Origin: a virus
Virus record (IMG/VR): IMGVR_UViG_3300043465_000630
Coordinates: 1-36,805 of that record
Reading direction: 5' to 3' (one strand)
DNA length: 36,805 bases
The position numbers were made by a program, and so were the translations under genes. A model generated the notes under the pieces. The model was not told the DNA's origin and did not search any database. It was given only the letters and a program-made list of their open reading frames with translations. Below are positions 8,034 to 16,090 of the stretch, one piece after another. The stretch's first letter is position 1, and each line of letters opens with the position of its first letter.

Positions 8034-9103
8034 TGTTGCTTCTCGACGTAGTCGCGGTGTGTTTCCAGAGGACGCCGCTTTACGATGACGGCCCCTTTCT
8101 TCTTGATCACATAAACAGGCTTTGCCGTCTCATGTTCCGCCTCAACACTTGACGGAGTCGGCAGCAGATCCGCGAGGAAGTCATGCAGACCATCGCACCA
8201 AGCGGGCTCAGTGTTATTGATGACGGTCGCGCGTGCGGTCAGTCGCTGAAATGTTTCCTTCTCGGCGTGATGCTGGAAGCGTGCGAAGAAAGGCCGCGTG
8301 CGTTGCGGCGTTCCTCGATAAACATTCCCGTACAGCACTTCCCAAAGCATGGTATTTTCATGCAGATTGAAGTCGTCGAACATCTCTCGCAGCTTGTCTT
8401 TTTCCAGCCAGTGAGGCAGATGCGTTGCGTAGTCATGTTGGGTTAATCCGCGAGCCGCCAGAGCTTCCATTGACGCCGTCTTTCGCCTCTGCCAACTGTT
8501 ACTCTCGTCAGGTCGCCACGGTTCCGCACGAGGCGTCTTGATGTCGTCCAATGTGAACGGCTTCAGGAAATAGATGTCGTCCATCATCCACACGCACTCA
8601 GGATCAATCTCCGCATGTGTTGCGATATAGAACACCTTGCCGAGCATGTCGCGAAACGCTCGATTCGGCTTCGTGTGCGGCACTCGCTTTTTGATGATCA
8701 CATGCCCGTGATACCAGTCAGGCTTGTCGCCGATAATCGTGATCTTTGCCCGGCCCTCGAAAAACGTCTCAACTGATCTGATAGACCATCGCAGTTCGTC
8801 CGCCTGTGCACCACCGTCCCAATACGGCCATACGAATTGCATCGCCGGGGCATCTGGTGCTCGATGTTTTGTTTCGCCGCATCCGCCGCATCCCTTCGCA
8901 GCAACGGTAATTTCTCCACGCCTTGCTTTTTGCACCAGCAACTGGGCTGTTTGTGCGAAGAACCCGATCGCAGGAGGTGTTGAATATGGGCATAATCTGC
9001 AAACGCACGAAGCAACTGACCCATCATGCACGAGGTCATCAGTATTCGTGCATCCGAACGCATTCTCAACGCCGATGTTATGCCGATACACGCACGGTTT
9101 CAT
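8030..9103 (-). CDS. Putative glycosyl/sugar-phosphate transferase with N-terminal Cys cluster (Stealth-like)
   Basis: 357 residues. The first 76 hold a cysteine pattern (Cys4, 18, 33, 35, 38, then GCGGCG at 71-76) that could bind zinc or an Fe-S cluster. The catalytic-looking part, 'FVWPYWDGGAQADELRWSIR' (90-109), 'KITIIGDKPDWYHGHVII' and 'VWMMDDIYFLKPF' (171-183), follows the order seen in Stealth-type phosphotransferases: a D-E-L-R-xS-R segment, an 'IIxDxPxW' strand and a (N/D)DD strand. The C-terminus is Lys/Arg-rich. ATG overlaps the upstream stop as ATGA, with GGAG nine bases before it. First of the eleven sugar genes behind the tail genes. Family call is tentative. Confidence 0.6.
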   Translation of the reverse strand: MKPCVYRHNIGVENAFGCTNTDDLVHDGSVASCVCRLCPYSTPPAIGFFAQTAQLLVQKARRGEITVAAKGCGGCGETKHRAPDAPAMQFVWPYWDGGAQADELRWSIRSVETFFEGRAKITIIGDKPDWYHGHVIIKKRVPHTKPNRAFRDMLGKVFYIATHAEIDPECVWMMDDIYFLKPFTLDDIKTPRAEPWRPDESNSWQRRKTASMEALAARGLTQHDYATHLPHWLEKDKLREMFDDFNLHENTMLWEVLYGNVYRGTPQRTRPFFARFQHHAEKETFQRLTARATVINNTEPAWCDGLHDFLADLLPTPSSVEAEHETAKPVYVIKKKGAVIVKRRPLETHRDYVEKQQ

Positions 9104-9711
9104 GGTGCTGGCTCCAAGCTGACTGATGTCGGGACAGCAGCAACTCCACCAGAAAGCCCTGTGACGGTTGAGTGAAAGCTGTCCCTTGCAGTGTTATTGC
9201 TCGTTATTGGCAACGTGAACGCGGACAGGCAATTGATAGGATTATACGGTGCATTTGCGTTTATGCTGACGTTGCCTAAGTTTGACCCATAAAAAATACC
9301 CGTACTCGAACCGCCGTTTTCAGCACCGATTCCCAATATGTATCGAACACTTGCGGCACCGCCGGGAGTAGATAAACCGTTATTGTAAAAACCAAGAGTT
9401 GCAAGCCTTAAGACCCCGGTATTACAAAGACCTCCAGCCCAGTTAATTCCGAACCCAGATGATCGAAAGGAGCAAAAATCACCGCCGATAGTGAAGAACT
9501 CTAGAATGTACGTTCCCGCTGAGTATGTTGGACCACATCTCGCGGTCTGGTTGTAATTAAATGTCAATTTATACCGGCGTGCAAAAACACTACTAATGCA
9601 GTTTTCGCGGCCACAGTTATTGATAACTTCCGAGATTGGGAGCGACTCCGATACACTCGGCGGCGTCGACTCGCTTGGCGGTGAACCGCAATGGCAGCAT
9701 CCAAGCAACAT
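9100..9711 (-). CDS. Hypothetical virion/tail-region protein with Cys/Ser/Pro-rich N-terminus
   Basis: 203 residues, unrecognised function. It starts 'MLLGCCHCGSPPSES', a Cys cluster followed by a Pro/Ser linker, then a Gly/Asn/Ser-rich beta-type region from about residue 45 with scattered Cys residues. Such Cys-Pro-Ser starts recur in proteins I associate with uncultured phages and Planctomycetota, but I cannot confirm this. The start codon overlaps the upstream stop as TAATG. Position after the tape-measure and distal tail genes suggests a tail-tip or adhesin role. 'MLLGCC' could also be read as a very short lipobox-like start, although no hydrophobic signal precedes it. Confidence 0.6.
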   Translation of the reverse strand: MLLGCCHCGSPPSESTPPSVSESLPISEVINNCGRENCISSVFARRYKLTFNYNQTARCGPTYSAGTYILEFFTIGGDFCSFRSSGFGINWAGGLCNTGVLRLATLGFYNNGLSTPGGAASVRYILGIGAENGGSSTGIFYGSNLGNVSINANAPYNPINCLSAFTLPITSNNTARDSFHSTVTGLSGGVAAVPTSVSLEPAP

Positions 9712-10364
9712 TACACACTCTCCGGACAGCTATCATCAATACTTAAAGAACCTCCCGGACAATCAGCAGCGTATGGTTGCCATTCGCCATCGATATACTC
9801 GACCTTGGCGTATGTTCCGGAGTCGATTGAAATGTTCATGAATCGGTTTGTGACTGTGATTGAGTCGCAGGACGATGTTAGATCGCCGTCTGTTTTTCTG
9901 CGGAGGATTCGTGCGGTCGCTGTGCTTGGATCTCGCTTGGTGTTTACTGCTGCTGCCAAGTCAGTTTCGAAAATAACTTGATGTCGCCGCCCTCCACTGT
10001 TAACAGGGGACCATTCTGATCCGTTGCGAATGACCAACAACAGATCCCCTGCTGAAGCAGAGAATGATTCAAATCTATTAGTGACTTTCACGATACCTGT
10101 CGATGTAGTCGACTCTTCCATGTTGAGAGTAACACCATCGCCCGGTTGAACATATCTGATGACACGTATGTCTGCCTGTGTGTACCCCGTTAATGGATTG
10201 GTTGCAGTAGTTAAGTCTTCCAGTAGTAACGCATAGTACAGCAGGTTGTGGATGGTCTTGTCACGAGTGTTGTCCATAGGAGGCTGAGACATTCGTGTCC
10301 CAAATATCTCCTTATGGATATGCCGTGCGTCACCAACTGTAAATGCACCGATGTTATTGTTCAT
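9711..10364 (-). CDS. Hypothetical phage virion-region protein
   Basis: 217 residues. The N-terminal third is helical and polar ('GDARHIHKEIFG', 'TIHNLLYYALLLEDL'). The remainder shows two 'VTNRF' segments ('VKVTNRFESFSASAGDLLLV' and 'ITVTNRFMNISIDSGTYAKV'), each followed by a beta stretch, and the second ends 'EYIDGEWQPYAADCPGG'. This is an apparent internal repeat of a beta module. No enzyme motif. It overlaps both neighbours (ATGA upstream, TAATG downstream), placing it in the distal tail segment. A baseplate or tail-tip structural part is the best guess. Confidence 0.65.
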   Translation of the reverse strand: MNNNIGAFTVGDARHIHKEIFGTRMSQPPMDNTRDKTIHNLLYYALLLEDLTTATNPLTGYTQADIRVIRYVQPGDGVTLNMEESTTSTGIVKVTNRFESFSASAGDLLLVIRNGSEWSPVNSGGRRHQVIFETDLAAAVNTKRDPSTATARILRRKTDGDLTSSCDSITVTNRFMNISIDSGTYAKVEYIDGEWQPYAADCPGGSLSIDDSCPESV

Positions 10365-11482
10365 GGGATGACAAGTCCGTAGAATGCAACGAATGTTGTT
10401 AGGTCAGCCTCTACAGGGTACAGAGGATCAATAGTCCAGAAGTCAGTCTCTGGGTTAGCAGTAGGTAGTGCGTCGTAAGGAAAACCAATGCCTCTGTTGA
10501 ACCCACCAGCGTTCGTGTAAGCCAACGAAGCAAGCGGCCATGGGGATTGTGCAAAGTCTCCTCGGTCGTTTACGTCGATAGGCACGTAGCCCCAAATTGG
10601 TGTGATAGGGTTCCCAGCGTTGGCCAATTGCATAGTATGCATTGACACACGACGATTGGCTTCTCTGAAGTATCCTTGCACAGACGTACGCCTGTCAATG
10701 ACAAACGTGGCAGTAACGGTTACAAAGTGGTGCGTAGCAATTGCCCCTGTACCTGACTGCCCATTACGGACACCGACATTCTGAGTTCGATAGTTTTCAA
10801 CAGCAGAGCAGGTCTCCAGCAGTACATGCTTGCGAAGTCCTGTGAACACGACAGCGTCGTTTATCTTACCGATGTAAGGTGCAATGTCTGTTTTGAATGT
10901 GAACATAGTGTACTCCACGTTCCATGTGAACGTGTGTACTTCGAGTTCGATCGTAACGTCGATACCTTCTGTCAGTGGGAGATAGTTGGCATGTACCAAC
11001 TTGGCTCCTGCTGAGTCTTGGTACACAGTAGCCTGCACCTGCTTAGTGGAACCGCTCCACGTCGGTGGTTCATCCCAAGGGTACTTGATGAAGTCTGTAG
11101 GATTGGTATCAAGCCGCTTATTACGACCGACGTTTCCTATACCTTGATTTTCGTAAGGAAGTGTCTTGTCCAGCCACTGGGCAGTCTCATACACCAACTC
11201 AACTACCCAGAACGGTCTACCGCTTGTGGGGTGCTCCTTTACGGAAGGTGCCTCTTTCAGTACTAAGTCAGTACGTTCTGGATGGTAGGACAATCCAATT
11301 GTGAACGTAGGTTCTGGAGTCGTACCACCGTCGTATGCTGGCAAGGCATTCTGTACGTTGATTATGTCCTCAAGTGGTGAACTCATTTCGATAAGACAGG
11401 TCTCTGTAACCGTCTGAGAACCCCATGTTGCCGACATGGATTGATCTGGTAACTGGAACCCCCATATCTTGTACAGACCCAT
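10361..11482 (-). CDS. Hypothetical tail protein downstream of the tape measure
   Basis: 373 residues, no recognised domain. The composition is that of a beta-rich virion protein: many Thr, Val, Tyr and Trp, few Lys, no transmembrane segment. The start is ATG at 11480-11482, preceded by a strong GGGAGG site lying at the very end of the tape-measure gene, one base apart from its stop. In siphovirus gene order the first gene after the tape measure is often the distal tail protein, which is the most likely role. No sequence motif proves it. Confidence 0.65.
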   Translation of the reverse strand: MGLYKIWGFQLPDQSMSATWGSQTVTETCLIEMSSPLEDIINVQNALPAYDGGTTPEPTFTIGLSYHPERTDLVLKEAPSVKEHPTSGRPFWVVELVYETAQWLDKTLPYENQGIGNVGRNKRLDTNPTDFIKYPWDEPPTWSGSTKQVQATVYQDSAGAKLVHANYLPLTEGIDVTIELEVHTFTWNVEYTMFTFKTDIAPYIGKINDAVVFTGLRKHVLLETCSAVENYRTQNVGVRNGQSGTGAIATHHFVTVTATFVIDRRTSVQGYFREANRRVSMHTMQLANAGNPITPIWGYVPIDVNDRGDFAQSPWPLASLAYTNAGGFNRGIGFPYDALPTANPETDFWTIDPLYPVEADLTTFVAFYGLVIP

Positions 11483-11483
11483 A

Positions 11484-14303
11484 CTAACCTCCCTGCACTA
11501 CTGTCAGAACGCCATTGTTGGCCAGAGCGGCTCTGATGCCTTTTAACTCTTCTCTGATGTCTTTGAGTTGTGGATTATCCTGTTTAGCAGCATTCTTGTA
11601 CACTTCCTCAAATGCACGACCCTGTGCGGTGAGTGAGTTCTGTTCTAGTCCGCCTTGAGCTATAGGTGCTGTTGACTTAGTAGCTTCAGCAAGTTGCTTC
11701 TCAAGACGAGCTTCTTCCGCAGCCAACAGTTCCATGTTGAGTGCTTGGTCGGCCATCATCTGCATGGCACCAGCAGCACCACCGAATCCCATACCTGCCA
11801 TTGGATTAGCAGCACCCATAGCCATCTGTTCGGCAGATTCCTGTAGCAGTTTGTTCTGCTGCTTCTGCAGTTCGTACAGGTATTTCTGAGCAGTTGTAGC
11901 CTGAGCATAGAACAGCAGTTCGGACTTACGAAGATTCTCTTTATCGTAGGCCATGGATCTTAGCTGCTCTTCAAGTCTTAGCTCCTCAGCTAGTTTCCTG
12001 TTGAACTCGTCCTGCAGTGCCGCCATCGCCATCATCGGGAGTATCATACCTGACATAGACATCATGCCGCCAGAAGCGAATGATGTTGGGCTGAAGATGT
12101 CTGAGGCAACACTACCCACCATACCCGTATGGATATTAGCCATCTGCTGCTGCATGGCCAGTCTACGCTTGTCCAGTTCAGTCATGTGAATGCTGTCAAT
12201 GACTTCCTGAGCATTCTGGTTAACTTCCTGCTGACCAAAAGCTGCTGTAGCTCTTGCTTTCATCGCAGCTACTTCAGTCAGGTGTGCTCTGGCTTCTGCC
12301 AATTCCAGTAATTGTTTCTCAAGCAGTAATTGCTCTCGTTGAATTCTGGTTAGATCGTTACCAGTTTCATTGAGTGTCTTGCGGATTTCATTAAGTCGAT
12401 CCTGATCCTCCTGCCCCCAACCCCACTCACTTGGGAAGGTTTGTTCCAAGGCGTCAAGAGCAGTCAGGTCTCCTATCCAATCAAAGCCATCATCAAGCTC
12501 CATGTTGTTCAGGATCTCGTACATCCTACGTAGGTCATTGATGGCAGTTTCAGGTTTTCCTTGACGTGCAGCCTCACGGATGTTGGACATCAACCGTTCG
12601 AGCTCTACAGCAGCCGCTACTTCCGAAGCTGATCCCTCTGCTTTACTCTGGTCGATTTGTCGTTGAAGTTCCAATACTGCTTCTGAGCCACCAAGTTGAT
12701 TATTTAGGAACTCATTGGAGTCGATAGCAGCTTTACGCTGAGCATCTTGAAGCTCTCGCTCTTTGACCTTAATCTCGTCAAGTACCTTCAAACGCATTTC
12801 ATCAACAGAATTTACATCTGTAAGACCACGCATCTGTGATGCCACACGGAGTTCGTCTCGCATCAACGCAGCGGTCATACGAAATCGTTCAAGCCCAATG
12901 TTGGCATCTTCCAAAGCCTTGGACAACGATCGCACATCCATCTCGGCATAACGTGCCCAGTTGAACGCTGCCAACATAGCTACGGCAGCAGCAGGGATCG
13001 CAATCAACCAGCCCCATACACCTGCGAGGGCAAGTCCTACGCCACCAGAATCTTCACCAACCTGAATAAGCCCTCTAGCAACCATGGTCAGGTTGTTGGA
13101 TGCACCGAGCAGGGCTGTGCGAATATCCCCGAATGCAATACCTTGTATGAAGTCTTCTGCTGCAAAGGATGCTTGGGTCATAACACCGGACATCACTCGT
13201 GCAGAGTCTGCGTGCTGCTTGGTAGCGTTGCCTGCTGCTCTTTCAGCAGCTTCATTACGAAGAAGATCAGCGTTCAATACCTTCAGTGCAGCGTCATACT
13301 GTGCTATAGATATGCGGCCTGCGTCTCTGTGGTGGTTAAGGCGTACCAGTGTAGCTACGTGCTTGTCGTACGCTGACGTACCCATGTCGACAAAACGAGC
13401 GGCATCGACATTGTTGTCGTTGTCTACCTTGGCAGCAGCTTTAAGTTTTGCTTCTGCTGCTTGCTCTTCTGCCAACTGAATCTTCTTCAATGCTGCAAGC
13501 TCGTTAGCGGCTTCTTCAGCAGCGTAGCGTGCAACCATGTCGGCAAGATCTTTACGCTCTCTTGTTCTACGATCAGCGTCTGCCATGCGTTCAGCAGCTA
13601 CAGCATCGGCTTGAGATCTTTCTGCTGCAGCTTCTTGAGCGGCATTGCGTGCGATCATGTCGGCTGTGTCAGCACGTTCCTTTGTCCTGCGGTCAGCATC
13701 GGATGCACGTTCGGCAGCGACGATGTCCATCGCTTTACGCTCATCTGCAGCTTCCTGAGCAGCGTACTTCGAGACCATAGCGGCTGTTTCAGCACGCTCT
13801 TTAGTGCGACGATCAGCATCTGCTGACCTGTCTGCTGCCAAGCTGTCGAGGGACAACTTCTCTAAAGCTGCTTCTTCGATAGCGAGCTTGGAGATCATAG
13901 CCGATACTTCGGCACGCTCCTTAACTCGCCTATCCGTATCGGCTGATCGAGCAGCAGCCAGTGCATCCATTGCTGATCGTTCGTCAGCGACTTCTTGTGC
14001 CACCAGCTTGTTGATCATAGCTGTGGCGTTGACACGGTCACTCAGCCTACGGTCTGCGTCTGCCGTACGGATAGCAGCAAGTTCGTCAGCGGCGTCACGT
14101 TCCAGCTTGATACGAACTTTGTTGGACTCGTCGATTGCAGCAACCTGCTGTGCAAGATTGTGCTCACGTTCGACTGACTCGGCTTTGTCGATCTCTCGTG
14201 ACGCACGTAGAGCTTCGGCAGTGGCGTGCTTCATGCCTGTAGCTACGCCAGTGGCATCAATGCCCAACTTGATCGCGATATCATTGATGCTGCCACTAGA
14301 CAT
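11484..14303 (-). CDS. Tail tape measure protein
   Basis: 939 residues, the longest gene here. It sets tail length and travels down the tail tube at DNA ejection. Residues 1-50 start with 'INDIAIKLGIDATGVATGMK', a common tape-measure opening. Residues 69-268 are five consecutive 40-residue helical repeats built on (A/T)D(A/T)DRR(x)(K/R)ER. A hydrophobic segment 'ALAGVWGWLIAIPAAAVAMLAAF' near 430 and a Met/Gly-rich one near 750 suit membrane penetration. Long coiled-coil stretches fill the rest. Its start overlaps the frameshifted chaperone by eight bases, the classic order. By the usual rule of about 1.5 angstrom per residue it predicts a tail near 140 nm. Confidence 0.93.
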   Translation of the reverse strand: MSSGSINDIAIKLGIDATGVATGMKHATAEALRASREIDKAESVEREHNLAQQVAAIDESNKVRIKLERDAADELAAIRTADADRRLSDRVNATAMINKLVAQEVADERSAMDALAAARSADTDRRVKERAEVSAMISKLAIEEAALEKLSLDSLAADRSADADRRTKERAETAAMVSKYAAQEAADERKAMDIVAAERASDADRRTKERADTADMIARNAAQEAAAERSQADAVAAERMADADRRTRERKDLADMVARYAAEEAANELAALKKIQLAEEQAAEAKLKAAAKVDNDNNVDAARFVDMGTSAYDKHVATLVRLNHHRDAGRISIAQYDAALKVLNADLLRNEAAERAAGNATKQHADSARVMSGVMTQASFAAEDFIQGIAFGDIRTALLGASNNLTMVARGLIQVGEDSGGVGLALAGVWGWLIAIPAAAVAMLAAFNWARYAEMDVRSLSKALEDANIGLERFRMTAALMRDELRVASQMRGLTDVNSVDEMRLKVLDEIKVKERELQDAQRKAAIDSNEFLNNQLGGSEAVLELQRQIDQSKAEGSASEVAAAVELERLMSNIREAARQGKPETAINDLRRMYEILNNMELDDGFDWIGDLTALDALEQTFPSEWGWGQEDQDRLNEIRKTLNETGNDLTRIQREQLLLEKQLLELAEARAHLTEVAAMKARATAAFGQQEVNQNAQEVIDSIHMTELDKRRLAMQQQMANIHTGMVGSVASDIFSPTSFASGGMMSMSGMILPMMAMAALQDEFNRKLAEELRLEEQLRSMAYDKENLRKSELLFYAQATTAQKYLYELQKQQNKLLQESAEQMAMGAANPMAGMGFGGAAGAMQMMADQALNMELLAAEEARLEKQLAEATKSTAPIAQGGLEQNSLTAQGRAFEEVYKNAAKQDNPQLKDIREELKGIRAALANNGVLTVVQGG
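13500..14099 (-). repeat. Five tandem 120-bp (40-residue) repeats inside the tape-measure gene
   Basis: Residues 69-108, 109-148, 149-188, 189-228 and 229-268 align end to end with no gaps. Each has the pattern LAAxRxADADRR, then KERA, then a helix with AM(I/V)(S/A)K and QEAADE. The units are diverged in DNA (not recent slippage) but exact in length, as expected if a fixed helical rise per unit matters for tail length. Confidence 0.9.
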
Positions 14304-14643
14304 TTTTCATACCCTTAATCGCGTTTACTACAGCGAAAAACCCGCTCCTGATGGCAGTAACGGGTTTAGTAATCAGCCTCTGTAAACGGTAGGTGTAATC
14401 ACGTTGCGTAGTCCACGACTTAACCATCCATGGTTGCACAGATGATTTATGGTTAACGGTCTTGATGCTGTGCGTTAACTGCATGGCAAGAAGATCGTCG
14501 TGCATACCCCACTTGTAGTTGTCGTGGAACCAACGATGCTCATTCAATTCTGAGATTGGCATGGACTCAATCTCGGTCAGTGACTTCCCCCAACGGCTAC
14601 ACAGGAACAATACGAACCAGTGTGGATCGTCGGGAGTAATTAG
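14296..14643 (-). CDS. Tail assembly chaperone, -1 frameshift extension (T-like domain)
   Basis: Open frame in the -1 phase relative to the short chaperone, entered by slippage at 14643-14649. Reading resumes at CTA (14643-14641) and runs 115 residues (LITPDDPHWFVLFLCSRWGK...) to the stop at 14296, giving a fusion of about 254 residues. An in-frame ATG exists upstream (14667) but has no ribosome site and lies inside the first gene, so independent start is unlikely. 'EIESMPISELNEHRWF' resembles the 'ixxMxxxELxxW' segment of T-like chaperone domains. It overlaps the tape-measure start by eight bases. Confidence 0.82.
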   Translation of the reverse strand, partial: LITPDDPHWFVLFLCSRWGKSLTEIESMPISELNEHRWFHDNYKWGMHDDLLAMQLTHSIKTVNHKSSVQPWMVKSWTTQRDYTYRLQRLITKPVTAIRSGFFAVVNAIKGMKNV

Positions 14644-15059
14644 TTTTTTACGTCTCTCTCCACCCACAACTGAGTACGGATAATCGTATTCAGTTCTTCC
14701 ATGGAATTGACGTTCAAAGCATCAAGGAAGTAGTCGATGACACGGCACAGGTACGGCGTATCCAGATCGTCCAGAGTCTGACGAATAGAGACACCTTCCT
14801 GAACTTCCAGCGGCCATGCCTCACCATTTTCTGAGTGAAGAGTATTAACCAACTGAGCAAGGAATGGTTTGCCGTGGTCGTACAGGCAGATGAGTACACG
14901 CAGGCCGGAGAAGTAATGACCCAGCACTCGTTCGTTGCCGTCCTGTGGGAGTTCCCGCAGCTTGGTGACGAAGGCGTTGGCAGTACCAGCAGATGGCTCA
15001 ACCATTTCTGCAGTGGTAGAATCAGCAACAGGTACACGCTTGAGAGGTTGGAGCAACAT
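14640..15059 (-). CDS. Tail assembly chaperone, short (G-like) form
   Basis: 139 residues, acidic, mostly helical. It lies between tail tube and tape measure, where lambda G-type chaperones sit. ATG at 15057-15059 is preceded by AGGAA at eight bases. The last codons are GTA AAA AAC TAA, so the stop directly follows a slippery A AAA AAC heptamer. No strong family motif ('LGHYFSGLRVLICLYDHGKPF' looks conserved-type). Role inferred from position and frameshift signal. These chaperones hold tape measure and tail tube for assembly and are absent from finished virions. Confidence 0.82.
   Translation of the reverse strand: MLLQPLKRVPVADSTTAEMVEPSAGTANAFVTKLRELPQDGNERVLGHYFSGLRVLICLYDHGKPFLAQLVNTLHSENGEAWPLEVQEGVSIRQTLDDLDTPYLCRVIDYFLDALNVNSMEELNTIIRTQLWVERDVKN
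14643..14649 (-). promoter_or_regulatory. Programmed -1 ribosomal frameshift site (A AAA AAC)
   Basis: On the minus strand the bases read A AAA AAC in zero-frame register (GTA AAA AAC TAA). This is the ideal X XXY YYZ heptamer with the zero-frame stop immediately after it. The -1 frame continues open for 115 codons. Position between tail tube and tape measure is the conserved place for this event in long-tailed phages. Confidence 0.88.
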
Positions 15060-15106
15060 GAAGGGTTCCTAAGAAAAGGGGTGAAGGGTGTGGGGGTTGG
15101 TCAGGA

Positions 15107-15616
15107 TTAGACTGGAGCAGTAACGTCAATACCACTTAGTCGGAATACAAGTTCGGCTGTACTTCGAGCACCGTTGTCGTCGCTCAGTACAGTGCCCATC
15201 GGCGTGAACTTGTTGCAGTGACCAGTCAGTACCAGAATAGGACCAGTCGTTTCTCCTGCTGATGGAGGGAACTCCACCAGAAGATCGCCAGAGCGACCGT
15301 CGAAGAATGCAGCGTATTCACGACCACCGTTAGTGTCGTCTGGGTCCCAGTCAACAGTAAACGTGAGCGTTCCAAGGTCGACCATCTTACCTCCACGGAA
15401 GGAACGAATCAAGTTCCCCCATGGATCTAGAGTCGAGTTGGAGCAAGTTGTTTCGACATCACCACGGGTGAAGCCGGACCATGTAGGACCGTCAGTAACG
15501 CAGGCGTATACATCGCTTGCGGTATCGACAGCTTCTACTTCTGGACCAGATCCAGTTGGTGCTGTGGCTTGTTCAAACCACTTGATCTTGATTCGTGAGG
15601 CATCGCGATTTGACAT
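15107..15616 (-). CDS. Major tail tube protein
   Basis: 169 residues, beta-rich. 'LGTLTFTVDWDPDDTNGGREYAAFF' (about 82-106) is the diagnostic-looking segment of siphovirus tail tube proteins, followed by 'LLVEFPPSAGETTGPILVLTGHC' and 'ARSTAELVFRLSGI', the closing strands of the tube fold. Strong ribosome site GCTAGGAG before ATG 15616. It lies after the tail terminator and before the chaperone pair, the standard order. Expected to polymerise as hexamer rings around the tape measure. Confidence 0.83.
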   Translation of the reverse strand: MSNRDASRIKIKWFEQATAPTGSGPEVEAVDTASDVYACVTDGPTWSGFTRGDVETTCSNSTLDPWGNLIRSFRGGKMVDLGTLTFTVDWDPDDTNGGREYAAFFDGRSGDLLVEFPPSAGETTGPILVLTGHCNKFTPMGTVLSDDNGARSTAELVFRLSGIDVTAPV

Positions 15617-15625
15617 AGTTAACTC

Positions 15626-16090
15626 CTAGCTAGTAGCTTTACCGGAAAACGACAGGACAAGCATTGTCAAATCAGGATTGGACTGTCCTGTTTTAAGGCT
15701 GGTCACTTCTTCCTGCGACAGTAACCGCAGAAAGTTTATGAAGACGTTGGTGGTCCCAACTTCGTATGCAGTCAACTGAGTTCTTCGACCAGCCACAATA
15801 GGTTGCAGAGCCGACAGGACCGAAGTGACCAACAACTTTCTCTGAGTATTAGAATGTGCAACACAGGCTACGTCCAGCATAAAGCTGTAAGTTTCCAGAT
15901 CTCCAGCTTCCGCAACACCTTCTGAGGAATGGTAGGGTGTGCATTCACTGATGTCGTAGTACACGTAGCCGTCAGGTGTACTCTTCAGGTCGAAGGCAGG
16001 CAGGAACGCTGACTTGGCAACAGGGATTCCGGGGATAGAATCAGCGATCAGTTTCTGAATACCTTCGTCGATGATGTACGGGCTGGTCAT
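15626..16090 (-). CDS. Tail terminator / tail completion protein (putative)
   Basis: 154 residues. Opening 'YIIDEGIQKLIADSIPGIPV' followed by 'YYDISECTPYHSSEGVAEAGDLETYSFMLDVACVAHS' gives the alpha-beta pattern of gpU-like terminators: an N-terminal helix, paired strands with 'xxxFxLDVxC', then a helix 'TQRKLLVTSVLSALQ'. Its ATG overlaps the gp10-like gene stop as ATGA. Position between gp10-like protein and tail tube fits a protein that caps the tail tube. Assignment rests mainly on synteny. Confidence 0.65.
   Translation of the reverse strand: MTSPYIIDEGIQKLIADSIPGIPVAKSAFLPAFDLKSTPDGYVYYDISECTPYHSSEGVAEAGDLETYSFMLDVACVAHSNTQRKLLVTSVLSALQPIVAGRRTQLTAYEVGTTNVFINFLRLLSQEEVTSLKTGQSNPDLTMLVLSFSGKATS

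Noticed and set aside
13804-14385. 193-codon plus-strand open frame
   Set aside because: It is the reverse image of the repetitive tape-measure gene; its Ser/Ala-rich text mirrors the repeats and there is no ribosome site.
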